Assembly: GCF_033898505.1 (NCBI RefSeq)
Contig: NZ_JAXAFK010000001.1
Coordinates: 2,046,001 to 2,110,000 of the forward strand
Length of the DNA: 64,000 bases
Origin: Pectobacterium carotovorum
Lineage (GTDB): Bacteria > Pseudomonadota > Gammaproteobacteria > Enterobacterales > Enterobacteriaceae
Reading direction: 5' to 3'
A program made the translations under genes and the position numbers. Below, piece by piece: positions 35,824 to 45,753 of the stretch (positions are counted from its first letter, which is position 1; the number at the start of each line of letters is the position of its first letter). The notes beneath the pieces are model-generated. The model saw only the letters and a program-made list of their open reading frames with translations, was not told the origin of the DNA and did no database searches.

Positions 35824-36840
35824 TTAGCGTAAACTCTGCTCCAGCCAGTCGGCCAGTTCCTGCAATTCGTTTTGCTGTTCGGGGAACCCGCTAATCAGCG
35901 CCTGACACGCAGCCGCCATATTTTCCGGGCGATACGCTGTTCCCTGTAATGCGGAAGCGAGTGCTTCTAACGGCGCGGGGTTCAGGCTATCGGTATAAAT
36001 CTGTGCGCGGACAATCACGCCGCGTTCCACATCGAAATGTAATTCAACGCCGCCCCAAGTAAATCGGTTATCAAGTAAGTGCGAGAAATCCGGTGCCTGA
36101 CCGAAATTCCATTCCCAGCTACTTTGGCGTGCAAACTGTTCGCTAAATCCCGGTAGGTCCGGATAAGCTGAAGGCGAGATGATTTCCGGTTCGCACTGTT
36201 CGCCGAAATAATCAAAGAAGGCCTGCGTCACCGCCTGGCAAATCACCTGATGATCGACAGAGGGCAGCAACTCCACCAGATTGGCAACGCGGGAACGCAC
36301 CGACGTAATTCCTTTTGCCTGTAGCTTCTTAACATCCGGGTTCAAATAGTCCGCTAAACGACTGAGATCCGCATTTAGCAGCAGCGTGCCGTGATGAAAG
36401 CCGCGATCTTTGGTTTCGCGATAGGCAGAACCGGACACCTTGCGCACGCCGTCTGCGGTTTCCACCACCAGATCGTTACGACCCGAGGCGCTGGCCTTTA
36501 GCCCAAGAGCACTGAGTGCATCCAGCACGATCTGCGTTGAAACGCTTTTATCGTACTCCGGTTTGCCCGCCATGAAGGTAAAGCAGGTATTCCCGAGATC
36601 GTGAAAGACCGCCCCACCGCCGCTGCTGCGCCGTGCCAGCTTGATACCATCCTCTTCCATCCGCCGCGTATTGCACTCTTTCCACGGGTTCTGAGCGCGA
36701 CCGATGACCACGGTTTCCGCATTGCGCCACAAAAATAGTACCCGCTGCGTGGTGGGCATCTGGCGAAAGATGCACTCCTCAACGGCCAGATTAAACCAGG
36801 GATCGTAAGAGCCAGAGATCAATAAACGCAGAGAGGACAT
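35824..36840 (-). CDS. lplA: Lipoate-protein ligase A
   Basis: This ligase of 338 residues, equal to E. coli LplA, activates scavenged lipoate with ATP and attaches it to E2 and GcvH domains. Family motifs: [36 protein letters not shown], and the C-terminal accessory domain. The start at 36840 ([15 protein letters not shown]) matches E. coli. Here it lies between the ydiV-like gene and nlpC, whereas in E. coli it is far away, so the gene has moved into an otherwise conserved selO-ydiV-nlpC-btu order. Confidence 0.95.
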   Translation of the reverse strand: MSSLRLLISGSYDPWFNLAVEECIFRQMPTTQRVLFLWRNAETVVIGRAQNPWKECNTRRMEEDGIKLARRSSGGGAVFHDLGNTCFTFMAGKPEYDKSVSTQIVLDALSALGLKASASGRNDLVVETADGVRKVSGSAYRETKDRGFHHGTLLLNADLSRLADYLNPDVKKLQAKGITSVRSRVANLVELLPSVDHQVICQAVTQAFFDYFGEQCEPEIISPSAYPDLPGFSEQFARQSSWEWNFGQAPDFSHLLDNRFTWGGVELHFDVERGVIVRAQIYTDSLNPAPLEALASALQGTAYRPENMAAACQALISGFPEQQNELQELADWLEQSLR

Positions 36841-36881
36841 AAGTGGATAGCTCCGTGCCGTCAACAAAAAAGGAAGGAGAA

Positions 36882-37358
36882 TTAGATGCGGCGGGCCTGC
36901 CAGTACGCCCGTTTCCAGTACACGTTATCCAGTGACGAGCGGATTACGCCCTGACTGGTAGAGGCATGAATAAACTGGTCGTCTTTGTCATAAATGCCGA
37001 CGTGCAACCCACTGCTGCCGCTGCCCGTTTTGAAAAAGACCAAATCGCCCGGTAACAGATTATCGCGGTCAACACGCTCGCCCAGTTCGGTTTGTTCTTC
37101 CGTCGTGCGCGGCAGCTGCATGCCAAACTTATCGCGAAATGTCAGGTAAACAAAGCCGGAGCAATCGACGCCGTTACGATCCAGCCCGCCATAGCGATAA
37201 GGCGTTCTATACCATTGCCCCAATTGATCGTTTAACTGCACCATCACCATGATCGAATCGCTCAGGCGCGCATTCGGCGGCGGATTATTATGCCGACTAC
37301 TGCTACAGCCGACCAAAATCAGGCTGGCAAGGATCAAAGCATGTCGTAAACGTATCAT
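36882..37358 (-). CDS. nlpC: NlpC/P60-family lipoprotein
   Basis: This predicted lipoprotein has 158 residues, with lipobox LVGC (Cys18) after a hydrophobic signal. The NlpC/P60 cysteine-peptidase domain has catalytic Cys in [11 protein letters not shown], His in LHVGIYD and the third polar residue in FIHAS. Such enzymes cut peptide stems of peptidoglycan. I begin at 37358 ([10 protein letters not shown]) since it gives a normal lipoprotein signal; a second ATG 12 nt upstream is equally possible. It follows btuD by about 340 nt that contain a dispersed repeat, so cotranscription is not certain. Confidence 0.93.
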   Translation of the reverse strand: MIRLRHALILASLILVGCSSSRHNNPPPNARLSDSIMVMVQLNDQLGQWYRTPYRYGGLDRNGVDCSGFVYLTFRDKFGMQLPRTTEEQTELGERVDRDNLLPGDLVFFKTGSGSSGLHVGIYDKDDQFIHASTSQGVIRSSLDNVYWKRAYWQARRI

Positions 37359-37418
37359 CGCGATTACCATAAAACCGCCGAGGCCATAGGCTGACAGTGG
37401 CAGAGAAGAATGCCAAGT

Positions 37419-37548
<130 letters not shown>

Positions 37549-37712
37549 TTAATTTAGCGTTTAATCGGGGTCACTGGCAAGTAAAGGCGATTTTTCCTAT
37601 TTTCTGACGACGTCATCCCCTCGCAACAGGAGTCAGGGGCCTGAATAATACTGGCCGTTTAAGCATGGATTGAGGGGACTATCCCGGTATCTCGATAGTT
37701 AAACGAGCGGCG

Positions 37713-38489
37713 CTAGGCGCTGCGAGTGATGATCCAGTTTCTGCCATCGACTACGTGCCGCTGAAACGCGACACCGAACACGGGGGACAGCACCTCCGGC
37801 AGCATGACCTCCGCCGTCTCGCCTTGTGCCACCAGTGCGCCTTCTGACAACAGCCACACGCGATCCGCATGGTGGGCGCTGTGGTTCAGATCGTGTGCGC
37901 AAACCACGACCGTGATGCCAAAACGGCAGAGTTCACTCAATAACGCATCCAGTGCCGCCTGCTGAGCCACATCGAGGCTATTGGTCGGTTCATCCAGCAG
38001 CAACAGACGCGCATGCGGATTGAGGGTCGGCCAAATCTGCAATAGCGCCGCCACCAGCCGAACGCGCTGCCACTCGCCTCCCGACAGCTGCGTAAGCGGG
38101 CGAGCCAGCTTGTCGGTTAACATCAGACGTTCCGCCAGAAAATGTACCACCTTTTCGACCGCGGACTCCTGAGCTAGCGGCGGCTGATGCAGTTGCCAGT
38201 ACTGGAATACCGGCATCAGCGTCAGCGGAGGCTGTTGCTGTGCCAGATAGGCGCGTCGTACGGCTAAATCCGCTGCCGTATACTGCGACAGCGGCGTGTC
38301 AGCCAGATAGACTTCGCCTTCTCCTGCCAGCAAACCCGCCGCTCTTGCCAGCAACGTGCTCTTTCCGGCTCCGTTTGGGCCAATGATATGCAGCAACTCA
38401 CCGCGACGACACTCCGCATTCGTCGGTGACAAACGCGGCACGACGCTCGCCTGCCGCAGCTGTAATACGGGGGAAGTCTGCTGCGTCAA
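37713..38489 (-). CDS. btuD: Vitamin B12 ABC transporter, ATP-binding protein
   Basis: This ATPase of 258 residues drives the BtuC channel. Walker [10 protein letters not shown], signature LSGGEWQR, Walker B LLLLDEPTNSLD and switch His VVCAHDLN are present. The start codon appears to be TTG directly after the btuE stop TAA (TAATTG), so initiation likely depends on coupling with btuE; no in-frame ATG lies near. From memory it resembles E. coli BtuD along its length. Confidence 0.93.
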   Translation of the reverse strand: MTQQTSPVLQLRQASVVPRLSPTNAECRRGELLHIIGPNGAGKSTLLARAAGLLAGEGEVYLADTPLSQYTAADLAVRRAYLAQQQPPLTLMPVFQYWQLHQPPLAQESAVEKVVHFLAERLMLTDKLARPLTQLSGGEWQRVRLVAALLQIWPTLNPHARLLLLDEPTNSLDVAQQAALDALLSELCRFGITVVVCAHDLNHSAHHADRVWLLSEGALVAQGETAEVMLPEVLSPVFGVAFQRHVVDGRNWIITRSA

Positions 38490-39041
38490 TTATTTTGCCA
38501 GCGCCTCTTCGATCGCTTTCACGATGGTGTCATGGTCAGGTGCCATATCTGGCGCAAAACGATCAATCACACGCCCTTCGCGATCCACCAGGAATTTTTC
38601 GAAATTCCACAGAATATCTTCCGGGTTTTTAGGCTTACGGCCTTTATTGACCAAACGCGCAAAAAAGTCACTTTTCCAGGTCCCGTTAGCTTCCGGCTGT
38701 TTGCGAATCAACAGCTGATACAGCGGATGACGGTTCTCGCCATTGACTTCAATCTTGCTGAACATCGGGAACTGAACGCCAAACGTCCCACGGCAGAATT
38801 CCTGAATCTCTTCTTCCGAGCCCGGTTCCTGTCCTGCAAATTCATTGGAGGGGAATCCCAGCACGACCAGACCTTTGTCGCGATAGGTCTCGTAGAGTTT
38901 TTCCAAAGCTTCATATTGCTTAGTCAGGCCGCATTGAGAGGCGACGTTAACGACTAAAGCCACCTGCCCTTTAAACGCCTCAAACGTTGTCGCTTTCCCG
39001 TCGATAGTGGTCAGCGGAATAGCATAGATTTCAGTGCTCAT
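38490..39041 (-). CDS. btuE: Glutathione/thioredoxin peroxidase BtuE
   Basis: This protein of 183 residues belongs to the glutathione peroxidase family. The catalytic Cys lies in NVASQCGLTKQYEALEKLY, the Gln in PSNEFAGQEPG and the Trp-Asn motif in ILWNFEKFLVDREG. The E. coli protein uses thioredoxin or glutathione to reduce peroxides and is not needed for B12 transport. The start at 39041 (MSTEIYAIPL) gives the E. coli length. It lies between btuC and btuD, as in E. coli. Confidence 0.95.
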   Translation of the reverse strand: MSTEIYAIPLTTIDGKATTFEAFKGQVALVVNVASQCGLTKQYEALEKLYETYRDKGLVVLGFPSNEFAGQEPGSEEEIQEFCRGTFGVQFPMFSKIEVNGENRHPLYQLLIRKQPEANGTWKSDFFARLVNKGRKPKNPEDILWNFEKFLVDREGRVIDRFAPDMAPDHDTIVKAIEEALAK

Positions 39042-39092
39042 CGTTTTGCTCCCTTTAATGATCAATAAGAATGGATAAAACAAGACATATCG

Positions 39093-40130
39093 CTACAGCC
39101 GATTACGTAATAACAGCCAGATAAACCATGGCGATCCCAGCGTAGCGGTAACCACGCCTATCGGCAACTCGGCTGAACTCAGCGCAACGCGCGCGACCGT
39201 ATCTGCCAGCAACAGAACACCGCCGCCAGCCAACGCACAGCCGCTCAATAAATAGCGCTGATCGGTCAACCCGCACAGCCGCAACATGTGTGGGATCACT
39301 AAGCCAATAAACGCGATGATGCCAGCCAGCGCCACGCTCAGCCCGACCTGTACGCCCATAACCAGCACGAGAATCGTACGCCAGCGATAGACCGGAATGC
39401 CCAACTGACGCGCCTGAATCTCACCCAGCGTCAATCCGTTCAGTACCGCGCCCTGACGACTCAGCCATAGCAACAGCGGCAAGAGCGCCAACATCAGCCA
39501 GCCGTGCCGCCAGTCAATGCCACTGAAACCGCCCATCATCCAGTACATCAGTTGGCGTAAGTCGAGGCTGGTACTGAAATAGACGGCCCAGGTCATCACC
39601 GCGCTACAAATAATCCCGAGCGCAATGCCGATGAGCAATAAACGGGTATTAGAAATATGACGACGGGCAAAATGGAGTAACAGAAAGGTAATCAGCAGCG
39701 CGCCAGCAATGGCGCTCAGGCTTAGCATCCAGACGGGCAGCAATCCCTGCCCCAGCAGTACCGTCAGCACTAAGGCCACGCCTGCGCCGTTGGCGACGCC
39801 CAGCAGCCCCGGTTCCGCCAGTGGGTTATCAAAGACAGCCTGCATCACGGTGCCTGACATCGCCAGACTCGCTCCCACCAGCATCACAGCCAGCGTTCTG
39901 GGCAAACGCAGTTGCCAGACAAAGAGCTGCTGAGCGTCATCCAGCCAGGCCGTCGGCCAAATCCAGCGCTCTCCGGCGCACAGACTGACGACCAGCGTAA
40001 GCGCGAGAAACGCCAACAGCAGTACCAGACTCCGACGATCGCGTCTGTACTGCTGTTGTTTTAGCTGGCTGTAGTGAGGCAACGGCGTCGCGTGCTTCAG
40101 CGGGATATCACCCGGCGATAATGGCTGCAT
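39093..40130 (-). CDS. btuC: Vitamin B12 ABC transporter, permease
   Basis: This 345-residue FecCD-family permease has ten expected membrane helices. Family segments: [54 protein letters not shown], and [21 protein letters not shown]. It carries cobalamin from the periplasmic BtuF into the cell with BtuD. The N-terminus is about 20 residues longer than in E. coli; a start further in is possible. In E. coli ihfA lies upstream; here the next gene is an unrelated methyltransferase, so the conserved block ends at this gene. Confidence 0.93.
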   Translation of the reverse strand: MQPLSPGDIPLKHATPLPHYSQLKQQQYRRDRRSLVLLLAFLALTLVVSLCAGERWIWPTAWLDDAQQLFVWQLRLPRTLAVMLVGASLAMSGTVMQAVFDNPLAEPGLLGVANGAGVALVLTVLLGQGLLPVWMLSLSAIAGALLITFLLLHFARRHISNTRLLLIGIALGIICSAVMTWAVYFSTSLDLRQLMYWMMGGFSGIDWRHGWLMLALLPLLLWLSRQGAVLNGLTLGEIQARQLGIPVYRWRTILVLVMGVQVGLSVALAGIIAFIGLVIPHMLRLCGLTDQRYLLSGCALAGGGVLLLADTVARVALSSAELPIGVVTATLGSPWFIWLLLRNRL

Positions 40131-40265
40131 TGTTCACCGTAACAAGGAATCCAGCGCGATAAAAAGCGCAGTTAAGATAACGTCCTGTCACGTATGTTAA
40201 ACGATTTCGCCTGCCTTACACGCTTTTTCCTTGTTACCGCTACGCAGTCAAAAGGAATACAACCA

Positions 40266-41030
40266 CTACTTCGTGCTACATACCGCAATATAGTTAAGCT
40301 GATTCCGATTGCGGCGGAAGGTATGGAACATGTTGAAGAACATGCCGCGGTTTTCTTTCTTCAGCGCATTTTTTACGATGCGTGCCGCGCCAGCCAGCCC
40401 TTCATCATAAATCAGCCCCTGTGGCGTCAGCAGCGTCATGGCACCGTTATCGTAGCTGACCTTGCTAAAACCACATTCCTGAAACAGCGTCACCCAGCGT
40501 TCACGCAGCATCGGCTGCGCATGCACGTTGATCGCTTTATGCATCTGTTCCACCGCCTGCAATGCGCCAGTATCCTTCTCGGAGAGCAGCATAATATCGT
40601 GGGTAATCAGGCGGCCACCCGGTTTCAGCACGCGATAATATTCGGCAATAATGCGGCTCTTGGCCTTGTCGGCATACATCGTCAGCATGGCTTCGTTAAT
40701 CACTACGTCAAAGTGATTATCGGGAAACGGCAGCTCCAGCGCATTCGCCTGCATAATCGTGACCTGCGATGCCAGACCGTTTGCCGCGACATTTTCCTGC
40801 GCCTTCTGTAACGCGGCTTTATCCATATCCGCGCCAATAACCTGACAGCCAAACCGACGCGCAATTTCCATCGCCGTGGTGCCCATATTGCAGGCGACTT
40901 CTAATACTACGCTGTCCTGTCGGAACCCGGCCTGACTAAGCAGCCACTCGGTTGCCTTTCTGCCGCCGGGGCGCAAACGCTTTTTCCCCAGTCGGGCTAA
41001 AAATTTATGTCCAGCTTCATGATCGCTCAT
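40266..41030 (-). CDS. SAM-dependent methyltransferase, class I
   Basis: This cytoplasmic protein of 254 residues has the Rossmann-type methyltransferase motifs: motif I VVLEVACNMGTTAMEIA (about 42-58), an acidic residue after the second strand (IGADMD), motif III-like NHFDVVINEAMLTMY, and VLKPGGRLITHDI. It resembles UbiE-type enzymes, but the substrate is unknown. AAGGAGTGACAGT precedes the ATG and overlaps the cupin stop, so the two genes are one operon. It is divergent from a Crp/Fnr-family regulator. Confidence 0.85.
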   Translation of the reverse strand: MSDHEAGHKFLARLGKKRLRPGGRKATEWLLSQAGFRQDSVVLEVACNMGTTAMEIARRFGCQVIGADMDKAALQKAQENVAANGLASQVTIMQANALELPFPDNHFDVVINEAMLTMYADKAKSRIIAEYYRVLKPGGRLITHDIMLLSEKDTGALQAVEQMHKAINVHAQPMLRERWVTLFQECGFSKVSYDNGAMTLLTPQGLIYDEGLAGAARIVKNALKKENRGMFFNMFHTFRRNRNQLNYIAVCSTK

Positions 41031-41041
41031 ACTGTCACTCC

Positions 41042-41386
41042 TTAATTCGGTGTTTTCAGCGTCTTCAACATCGTCAGCAACATACGCGACGACTGCTGCG
41101 CATCAACGGCATGTGGGATATTCGCGGGCATACGCACCAGCGTGCCGGGCTGCGCGACGACAGGCTCGCCGCCGATCGTCAGCAATAATTCACCTTCAAG
41201 TACCATAACCAGTGCATCATAAGGCGCGCTGTGTTCGCTCAACCCCTGCCCCTGATCGAAGGCAAACAGCGTGACATTGCCGCCGTCGGTACGGGCCAAT
41301 ACGCGGCTGGCGATCCCCTGTTCAGTTGGGGTAATCAATTCATGGAGAACCAGCGCCTGTGCCGCTGGAAGGGTATTTTCTTTCAT
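41042..41386 (-). CDS. Small cupin-domain protein
   Basis: This single cupin barrel has 114 residues. Motif 1 is partly kept (LSEHSAPYDALVMVLEGELLLTIGG, one His and one Glu), and motif 2 is PGTLVRMPANIPHAV with one His, so a metal site is possible but incomplete. The ribosome site is GGAGAG. It is the first gene of the cupin-methyltransferase pair. The function is unknown; candidate roles are a small-molecule sensor or an enzyme acting before the methyltransferase. Confidence 0.85.
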   Translation of the reverse strand: MKENTLPAAQALVLHELITPTEQGIASRVLARTDGGNVTLFAFDQGQGLSEHSAPYDALVMVLEGELLLTIGGEPVVAQPGTLVRMPANIPHAVDAQQSSRMLLTMLKTLKTPN

Positions 41387-41428
41387 GGAAACTCTCCGCT
41401 ATTCTCGATTCAGCGCGCCGTGATTTTG

Positions 41429-41447
41429 CTTGCCGAATCTATGCAAG
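41429..41447. promoter_or_regulatory. Inverted repeat in the cupin/regulator divergent region
   Basis: CTTGC and GCAAG form a dyad with a 9-nt centre, 43 nt from the cupin start and 56 nt from the regulator start. It might be the operator of the Crp/Fnr-family protein. The spacing differs from the FNR site TTGAT-N4-ATCAA, so this is tentative. Confidence 0.4.
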
Positions 41448-41502
41448 TGATTATTATTTTCATTTACTAGCTTGATGGTAATACCAGCCTCTGGGAGGGC
41501 AA

Positions 41503-42219
41503 ATGACATTTGTCAAAAAGGCGCTATCGCCCGATGAATACGGTGATGTGCTGTTTCAGCATGACTGGATGCGCGATGAACCCAGCGATGTGGTGTGCGA
41601 ACTATTGGCAAAAAGCGAGCGTCTATTTTTCCAGCAGGATGACGTCCTGTTTCGCGAAGGCGACAAAATGCAGCACTGTTTGCTGGTTGAAACGGGAAAG
41701 TTGCAGGCTTTTCGTCATACCTATGGCGGCGATGAAAAGATTTTCGGTCAGTTTGAACGCGGAGAATTTGTCGCCATCGCGGCGGTGTTTATGGACCATG
41801 GCCGCTTCCCGATGAATATCCGCGCGCTGAGCGACGGCCACACGCTGATGATTCCACGGCAGGATATTCACCAGTTTTGTTTGCAACGCCCGGAACTGGC
41901 GCTGCGTTTGCTGAATTATCTAGGCAAGAAGCTCTACTCGACGATCAACCAAATCGACTGGCTGACGTCCAGCTCCGCGCCACAGCGTCTGGCTGATTAC
42001 CTGCTGCGGCAACACCACATTCAGCAAACTCAGCAGTTGATATTACCGGTGAGCAGGGGGCAGCTTGCGACCTCATTAGGAATGCGCGGTGAAACATTGA
42101 GCCGATTGATGTCCGACTGGAAGCGGCAAGGCTACATTACCTATCGGGGCCATCAGGTGGAATTGTGCGATCTGGATTATCTGAAAGAGCTGGCAGCCGA
42201 GGCCAGACGGACATTCTGA
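41503..42219 (+). CDS. Crp/Fnr-family transcriptional regulator
   Basis: This protein of 238 residues has a cyclic-nucleotide-binding-like domain (about 40-140, FREGDKMQHCLLVETGKLQAF) and a winged HTH (about 170-225) with the recognition helix MRGETLSRLMSDWKRQGYI. The ETLSR pattern is that of FNR-type readers of TTGA half-sites. It lacks the N-terminal Cys cluster of FNR and the full cAMP-binding motif of CRP, so the signal is unknown. The start has GGGAGG upstream. It is divergent from the cupin and methyltransferase genes and likely controls them (inference). Confidence 0.88.
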   Translation: MTFVKKALSPDEYGDVLFQHDWMRDEPSDVVCELLAKSERLFFQQDDVLFREGDKMQHCLLVETGKLQAFRHTYGGDEKIFGQFERGEFVAIAAVFMDHGRFPMNIRALSDGHTLMIPRQDIHQFCLQRPELALRLLNYLGKKLYSTINQIDWLTSSSAPQRLADYLLRQHHIQQTQQLILPVSRGQLATSLGMRGETLSRLMSDWKRQGYITYRGHQVELCDLDYLKELAAEARRTF

Positions 42220-42337
42220 GCGATCTAATCCTTTGTCGATTCAGGCATGGCAAGCGGATAGAACAACGGTAGTTATACTTTTTGACAATTGTCATTCCCT
42301 CACCATCGGATTATCAACTACGCTTAGCTTACATTGA

Positions 42338-42352
42338 TGAGAATAACTCTCA
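42338..42352. promoter_or_regulatory. Fur box
   Basis: TGAGAATAACTCTCA agrees with the 7-1-7 Fur pattern at 12 of 15 positions including the spacer and is itself a dyad. It ends 53 nt before the small gene at 42406. Confidence 0.75.
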
Positions 42353-42405
42353 TTAACATAATTATCTCATTCATAGTTGTGATGAGATACCGTGAGGGTA
42401 ACGCT

Positions 42406-42642
42406 ATGCTGGGCTTTTTCCGACGAACCTTATCTCTTCATGGAACATCGTCACGCCATGACAGCCAACAGCCGCCACATCCGCAGGCGGATTCGCCAAC
42501 AGAAACCGCTGCGCATACGCACTGTAGCGAGAGTGAATATTGTTTCTTTAACCACACCGCCATGTTGCCATTCGATCAGCTTGACGAGTGTTGCTGCGGT
42601 AACGATAGGAAAGAGAAAACGCCGTCCTCATACGATTCATGA
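42406..42642 (+). CDS. Small Cys-rich protein of unknown function, 78 aa
   Basis: I do not recognise this protein. It begins MLGFFRRTLSLHG, has a polar His/Gln/Pro-rich middle (SSRHDSQQPPHPQADSP) and a C-terminal part with Cys and His (AAHTHCSESEYC, then LDECCCGNDRKE). Five cysteines in the last 40 residues suggest metal or Fe-S binding. GAGGG precedes the ATG by 8 nt; an in-frame ATG at 42334 overlaps the Fur box and is not used. The Fur box suggests induction by iron shortage. It lies between the Crp/Fnr regulator and cobB. Confidence 0.65.
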   Translation: MLGFFRRTLSLHGTSSRHDSQQPPHPQADSPTETAAHTHCSESEYCFFNHTAMLPFDQLDECCCGNDRKEKTPSSYDS

Positions 42643-42664
42643 CGTTTTCACTTTTTGCTGATGT

Positions 42665-43495
42665 TTAAAACTTGATGCTTTGACCACGCGTCAGCCAGGC
42701 CGCGACGAACTCGGGCACGACGGTGCTGGCGGGACCATAAATTTTTTCATCAAACTGACTTTCTACCTGACTGGGTTCCAGATTCAGTTCCAGCGTGTAG
42801 GCACCGTGCGAATGGGCCTCATGGACAAAGCCAGCAGCGGGATACACATGTCCCGATGTGCCAATCGCAATAAAGTAATCTGCCTGCGACAGCGCATGGT
42901 AAATCTTGTCCATGTGCAGCGGCATTTCACCAAACCACACCACATGCGGGCGTAAAGGCGCGGGGAACTGACAGCAGTGGCAACGTTCGCCAACGGCAAG
43001 ATCGTCCGTCCACTCAAAAATCTGCCCGCTTTGGCTACAGCGTATTTTCAGCAGTTCACCATGCATATGAATGACGCGCTGGCTACCAGCGCGTTCATGC
43101 AGGTTATCGATGTTTTGCGTAATCAGCAGGAAATTATCTTCCAGCATCGCTTCCAGATTCGCCAATGCCAGATGCGCGGCATTCGGCACAATTTCCGGCT
43201 GCTGTAGCTGACGGCGACGCGCGTTATAAAATGCCTGTACCAGCTCAGGATTACGCTGAAAACCTTCAGGCGTCGCGACATCTTCAACGCGATGTTCTTC
43301 CCACAGGCCATCGGCCGCACGAAAGGTACGAATGCCCGACTCTGCTGAAATGCCAGCGCCCGTCAGTACCACCACGCGCGGTTTTTTCACTTCGCTTGCT
43401 GCCAGATAATCACGATGGAAAATACGCGCACGAAGACGCTGTTGCCGCTGTCGCTTTCCCTTATGAAACCGCCCTAATCGTTGACGCGTATACAT
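42665..43495 (-). CDS. cobB: NAD-dependent protein deacylase (sirtuin)
   Basis: This sirtuin of 276 residues removes acetyl and succinyl groups from lysines using NAD. Motifs: [42 protein letters not shown] and the GTSG near [18 protein letters not shown]. The cysteine pattern (RCSQSGQ then ERCHCC) matches E. coli CobB, where a zinc site is formed. The basic N-terminal tail matches the E. coli long form. It is 12 nt after nagK and probably cotranscribed. Confidence 0.96.
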   Translation of the reverse strand: MYTRQRLGRFHKGKRQRQQRLRARIFHRDYLAASEVKKPRVVVLTGAGISAESGIRTFRAADGLWEEHRVEDVATPEGFQRNPELVQAFYNARRRQLQQPEIVPNAAHLALANLEAMLEDNFLLITQNIDNLHERAGSQRVIHMHGELLKIRCSQSGQIFEWTDDLAVGERCHCCQFPAPLRPHVVWFGEMPLHMDKIYHALSQADYFIAIGTSGHVYPAAGFVHEAHSHGAYTLELNLEPSQVESQFDEKIYGPASTVVPEFVAAWLTRGQSIKF

Positions 43496-43506
43496 ACGTT
43501 CTCCAG

Positions 43507-44421
43507 CTAGTTATCCATTAAGTGTAGCAACGCCGCGCCACGTACACCGCCCGCATCACCGTGACGCGCTTTCTCTATGCGTGGCAACTTCGCAATCGGT
43601 AAAAGCCGTGGAGGAAGACGCGTCGGCAGAATTTGATAAATTTCATCAAAATTCGACAGACCGCCGCCCAACACCAGCAGATGCGGATCGAACAGCGTCA
43701 GCAGGTTGCCCAGACAGGCAGCCAGCAAATCCATAAAACGATCGACAAACTCCAGCGCTTTTTCTTCGCCGCCACGATAGTGCCGGATAATCGTCACGGC
43801 AGGCAGGGCTTCGCCATACAAATGCTCGTACAGCCATTCAAAACCGCGACCGGAAATATAATTCTCGATACAGCCCAACTGACCACAGCCGCACTTCACG
43901 CGGGGAATATCCACGCCAATAATATCCAGCGCATCTGACGGCAGGCGGAGATGGCCGAACTCACCAGCAATGCCGTTACGTCCGTCCACTGGACGCCCGT
44001 TAATCACCAGTCCACCGCCCAGCCCCGTCCCAAGAATTAGGCCCAGAACGACAGGATAGGAACGAAATTCCGCATCCCAGGCTTCCGACAGTACAAAGCA
44101 GTTGGCATCGTTGTTGATACGAACATCTCGCTGCAAGCGCTGCGACAGATCCGTACGCAGTGGTTTTCCCATCGCCGCAGGCAAGTTGGCGGTAAACAGC
44201 GCGCCGTTATCACCTGTTTGTATTCCCGGTATACCAATACCGACCTTCCCCTGTACGCCGACCTGTGCGTCAGCCTCATGCACCAGATCAACCAGCGTGG
44301 CGAGCAGCTCATCGTAATGCATGCGCGGTGTCGGCACCCGCTTTTGCCACACCTTGTTCAACGCCGCGTCGAACACGCCCAGCTCAATTTTCGTGCCGCC
44401 CATGTCAAAACCGTAGTACAT
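43507..44421 (-). CDS. nagK: N-acetyl-D-glucosamine kinase
   Basis: This ROK-family kinase of 304 residues phosphorylates N-acetylglucosamine recovered from peptidoglycan turnover. The phosphate-binding motif is [14 protein letters not shown] (residues 5-18), and the zinc-binding motif [10 protein letters not shown] of ROK kinases is present. AAGGAG precedes the ATG. NagZ encoded at 61711 releases GlcNAc in the same recycling pathway. The order lolCDE-nagK-cobB is as in E. coli. Confidence 0.96.
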   Translation of the reverse strand: MYYGFDMGGTKIELGVFDAALNKVWQKRVPTPRMHYDELLATLVDLVHEADAQVGVQGKVGIGIPGIQTGDNGALFTANLPAAMGKPLRTDLSQRLQRDVRINNDANCFVLSEAWDAEFRSYPVVLGLILGTGLGGGLVINGRPVDGRNGIAGEFGHLRLPSDALDIIGVDIPRVKCGCGQLGCIENYISGRGFEWLYEHLYGEALPAVTIIRHYRGGEEKALEFVDRFMDLLAACLGNLLTLFDPHLLVLGGGLSNFDEIYQILPTRLPPRLLPIAKLPRIEKARHGDAGGVRGAALLHLMDN

Positions 44422-44470
44422 GACTGCTCCTTAGGGTGTGATCGCTTTCCCACACGATAGGGACTATCCC

Positions 44471-44509
44471 CGTCATATCTCAAGCCGCATGTGCGTTGGC
44501 TTGGCTTAC
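44471..44509 (+). repeat. Dispersed repeat, half copy C
   Basis: GTCATATCTCAAGCCGCATG then TGCGTTGGCTTGGCTTACT matches the left arm of the repeats at 61603 and 37419 (reverse). The copy stops at the lolE stop codon (44506-44508), so the central stem and right arm are missing. Confidence 0.65.
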
Positions 44510-45753
44510 TGTCCGCTCAGCACGCGGGCAGGGTCAATCCGGCTGGCGCGCCGTGCCGGATACCAGCTGGCAATCAGGCTCAACACCAGCGAGGTTCCCA
44601 GTACGATGACAACATCCATCAGATGCAGTTCCGACGGCAGGAAATCGATAAAATAGATGTCGCCGGACAGCAGTTTATGGCCGATGAGTGCCTCAATGCC
44701 GTGAATAATCGGCGTCAATTGCAAGGTCGCGATCACACCAATCACAGCGCCTATCACGCTACCCAGCAGCCCGGCCAATAACCCGTACCACACAAAGATA
44801 GCCCGGATGAGCCCGTCTGACGCACCCAGCGTACGCAGGACCGCGATATCGCTGCTTTTGTCTTTCACCGCCATCACCAACGTTGAAACAATATTAAAAC
44901 AGGCCACGCCAATCACCAGGATCATCGCCAGATACATGATGGTTCTCACCATCTGGATGTCCCGATACATATAACCATAGGTACCAATCCAACTGCGAAT
45001 AGTGACATAAGATTTCGTGGCTTCGCCCGCATCGCGCACCAGTTTATTGGCGGAGAACACATCGTTAGCCTTGATGGCGATCCCCGTTACGCTCTGCCCC
45101 ATGTCCAGATACTGCTGAGCATCCGCCAACGGAATCAGCGCTAAGCCGTGATCGAGCTGGCCGCTAAGTTGTAAAATACCGCTAACGTGCAGCCGGATAC
45201 GCTTCGGCTGCATCAGCTTCATTTCCGGATCACTATTCGGGATCATCACCGTAACCCAGTCGCCTTCCGCCACATTCAGCGCTTTTGCCACGCCTTGCCC
45301 AATGATGACCTGCTGTTCACCCGCGCGGAACCGCTGCCAGGCATTATTAAGCACATAGTTAGGCAGTGCGCTGAGGCGTGTTTCCTGCTGTGGATCGACG
45401 CCTTTTACCTGAATCGCCTGAAGTTTGGCACCGTTTTCCAGCAAACCAGTGAAATTGATGTAAGGTGCCGCGGCAGCAACACCGGGCACCTGTTCGATTT
45501 TAGGTAGGATGTCCTGCCAGTCATAAAAAGGCTGATTAACCGGGGCGATCTCGCCGTGCGGCACAACCGCGAGAATGCGGTTGTTCAGTTCGCGTTCAAA
45601 GCCATTCATCGCGCTCAGGCCAAGAATCAACACCGCCACGCCGAGGGCGATCCCCAACGTCGAAATGACCGAAATCAGCGAAACCATGCCGCCACGCCGA
45701 CGGCCACGGCTAAATCGCAGGCCAATCAGCAACGAGAGCGGAGGAAATGTCAT
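44506..45753 (-). CDS. lolE: Lipoprotein-releasing ABC transporter permease LolE
   Basis: This inner-membrane subunit of 415 residues has four membrane helices and a large periplasmic domain. LolCDE extracts mature lipoproteins such as Lpp and hands them to LolA. The N-terminus is [20 protein letters not shown] and the C-terminus [10 protein letters not shown], as in E. coli. Its ATG overlaps the lolD stop (ATGA). Confidence 0.96.
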   Translation of the reverse strand: MTFPPLSLLIGLRFSRGRRRGGMVSLISVISTLGIALGVAVLILGLSAMNGFERELNNRILAVVPHGEIAPVNQPFYDWQDILPKIEQVPGVAAAAPYINFTGLLENGAKLQAIQVKGVDPQQETRLSALPNYVLNNAWQRFRAGEQQVIIGQGVAKALNVAEGDWVTVMIPNSDPEMKLMQPKRIRLHVSGILQLSGQLDHGLALIPLADAQQYLDMGQSVTGIAIKANDVFSANKLVRDAGEATKSYVTIRSWIGTYGYMYRDIQMVRTIMYLAMILVIGVACFNIVSTLVMAVKDKSSDIAVLRTLGASDGLIRAIFVWYGLLAGLLGSVIGAVIGVIATLQLTPIIHGIEALIGHKLLSGDIYFIDFLPSELHLMDVVIVLGTSLVLSLIASWYPARRASRIDPARVLSGQ

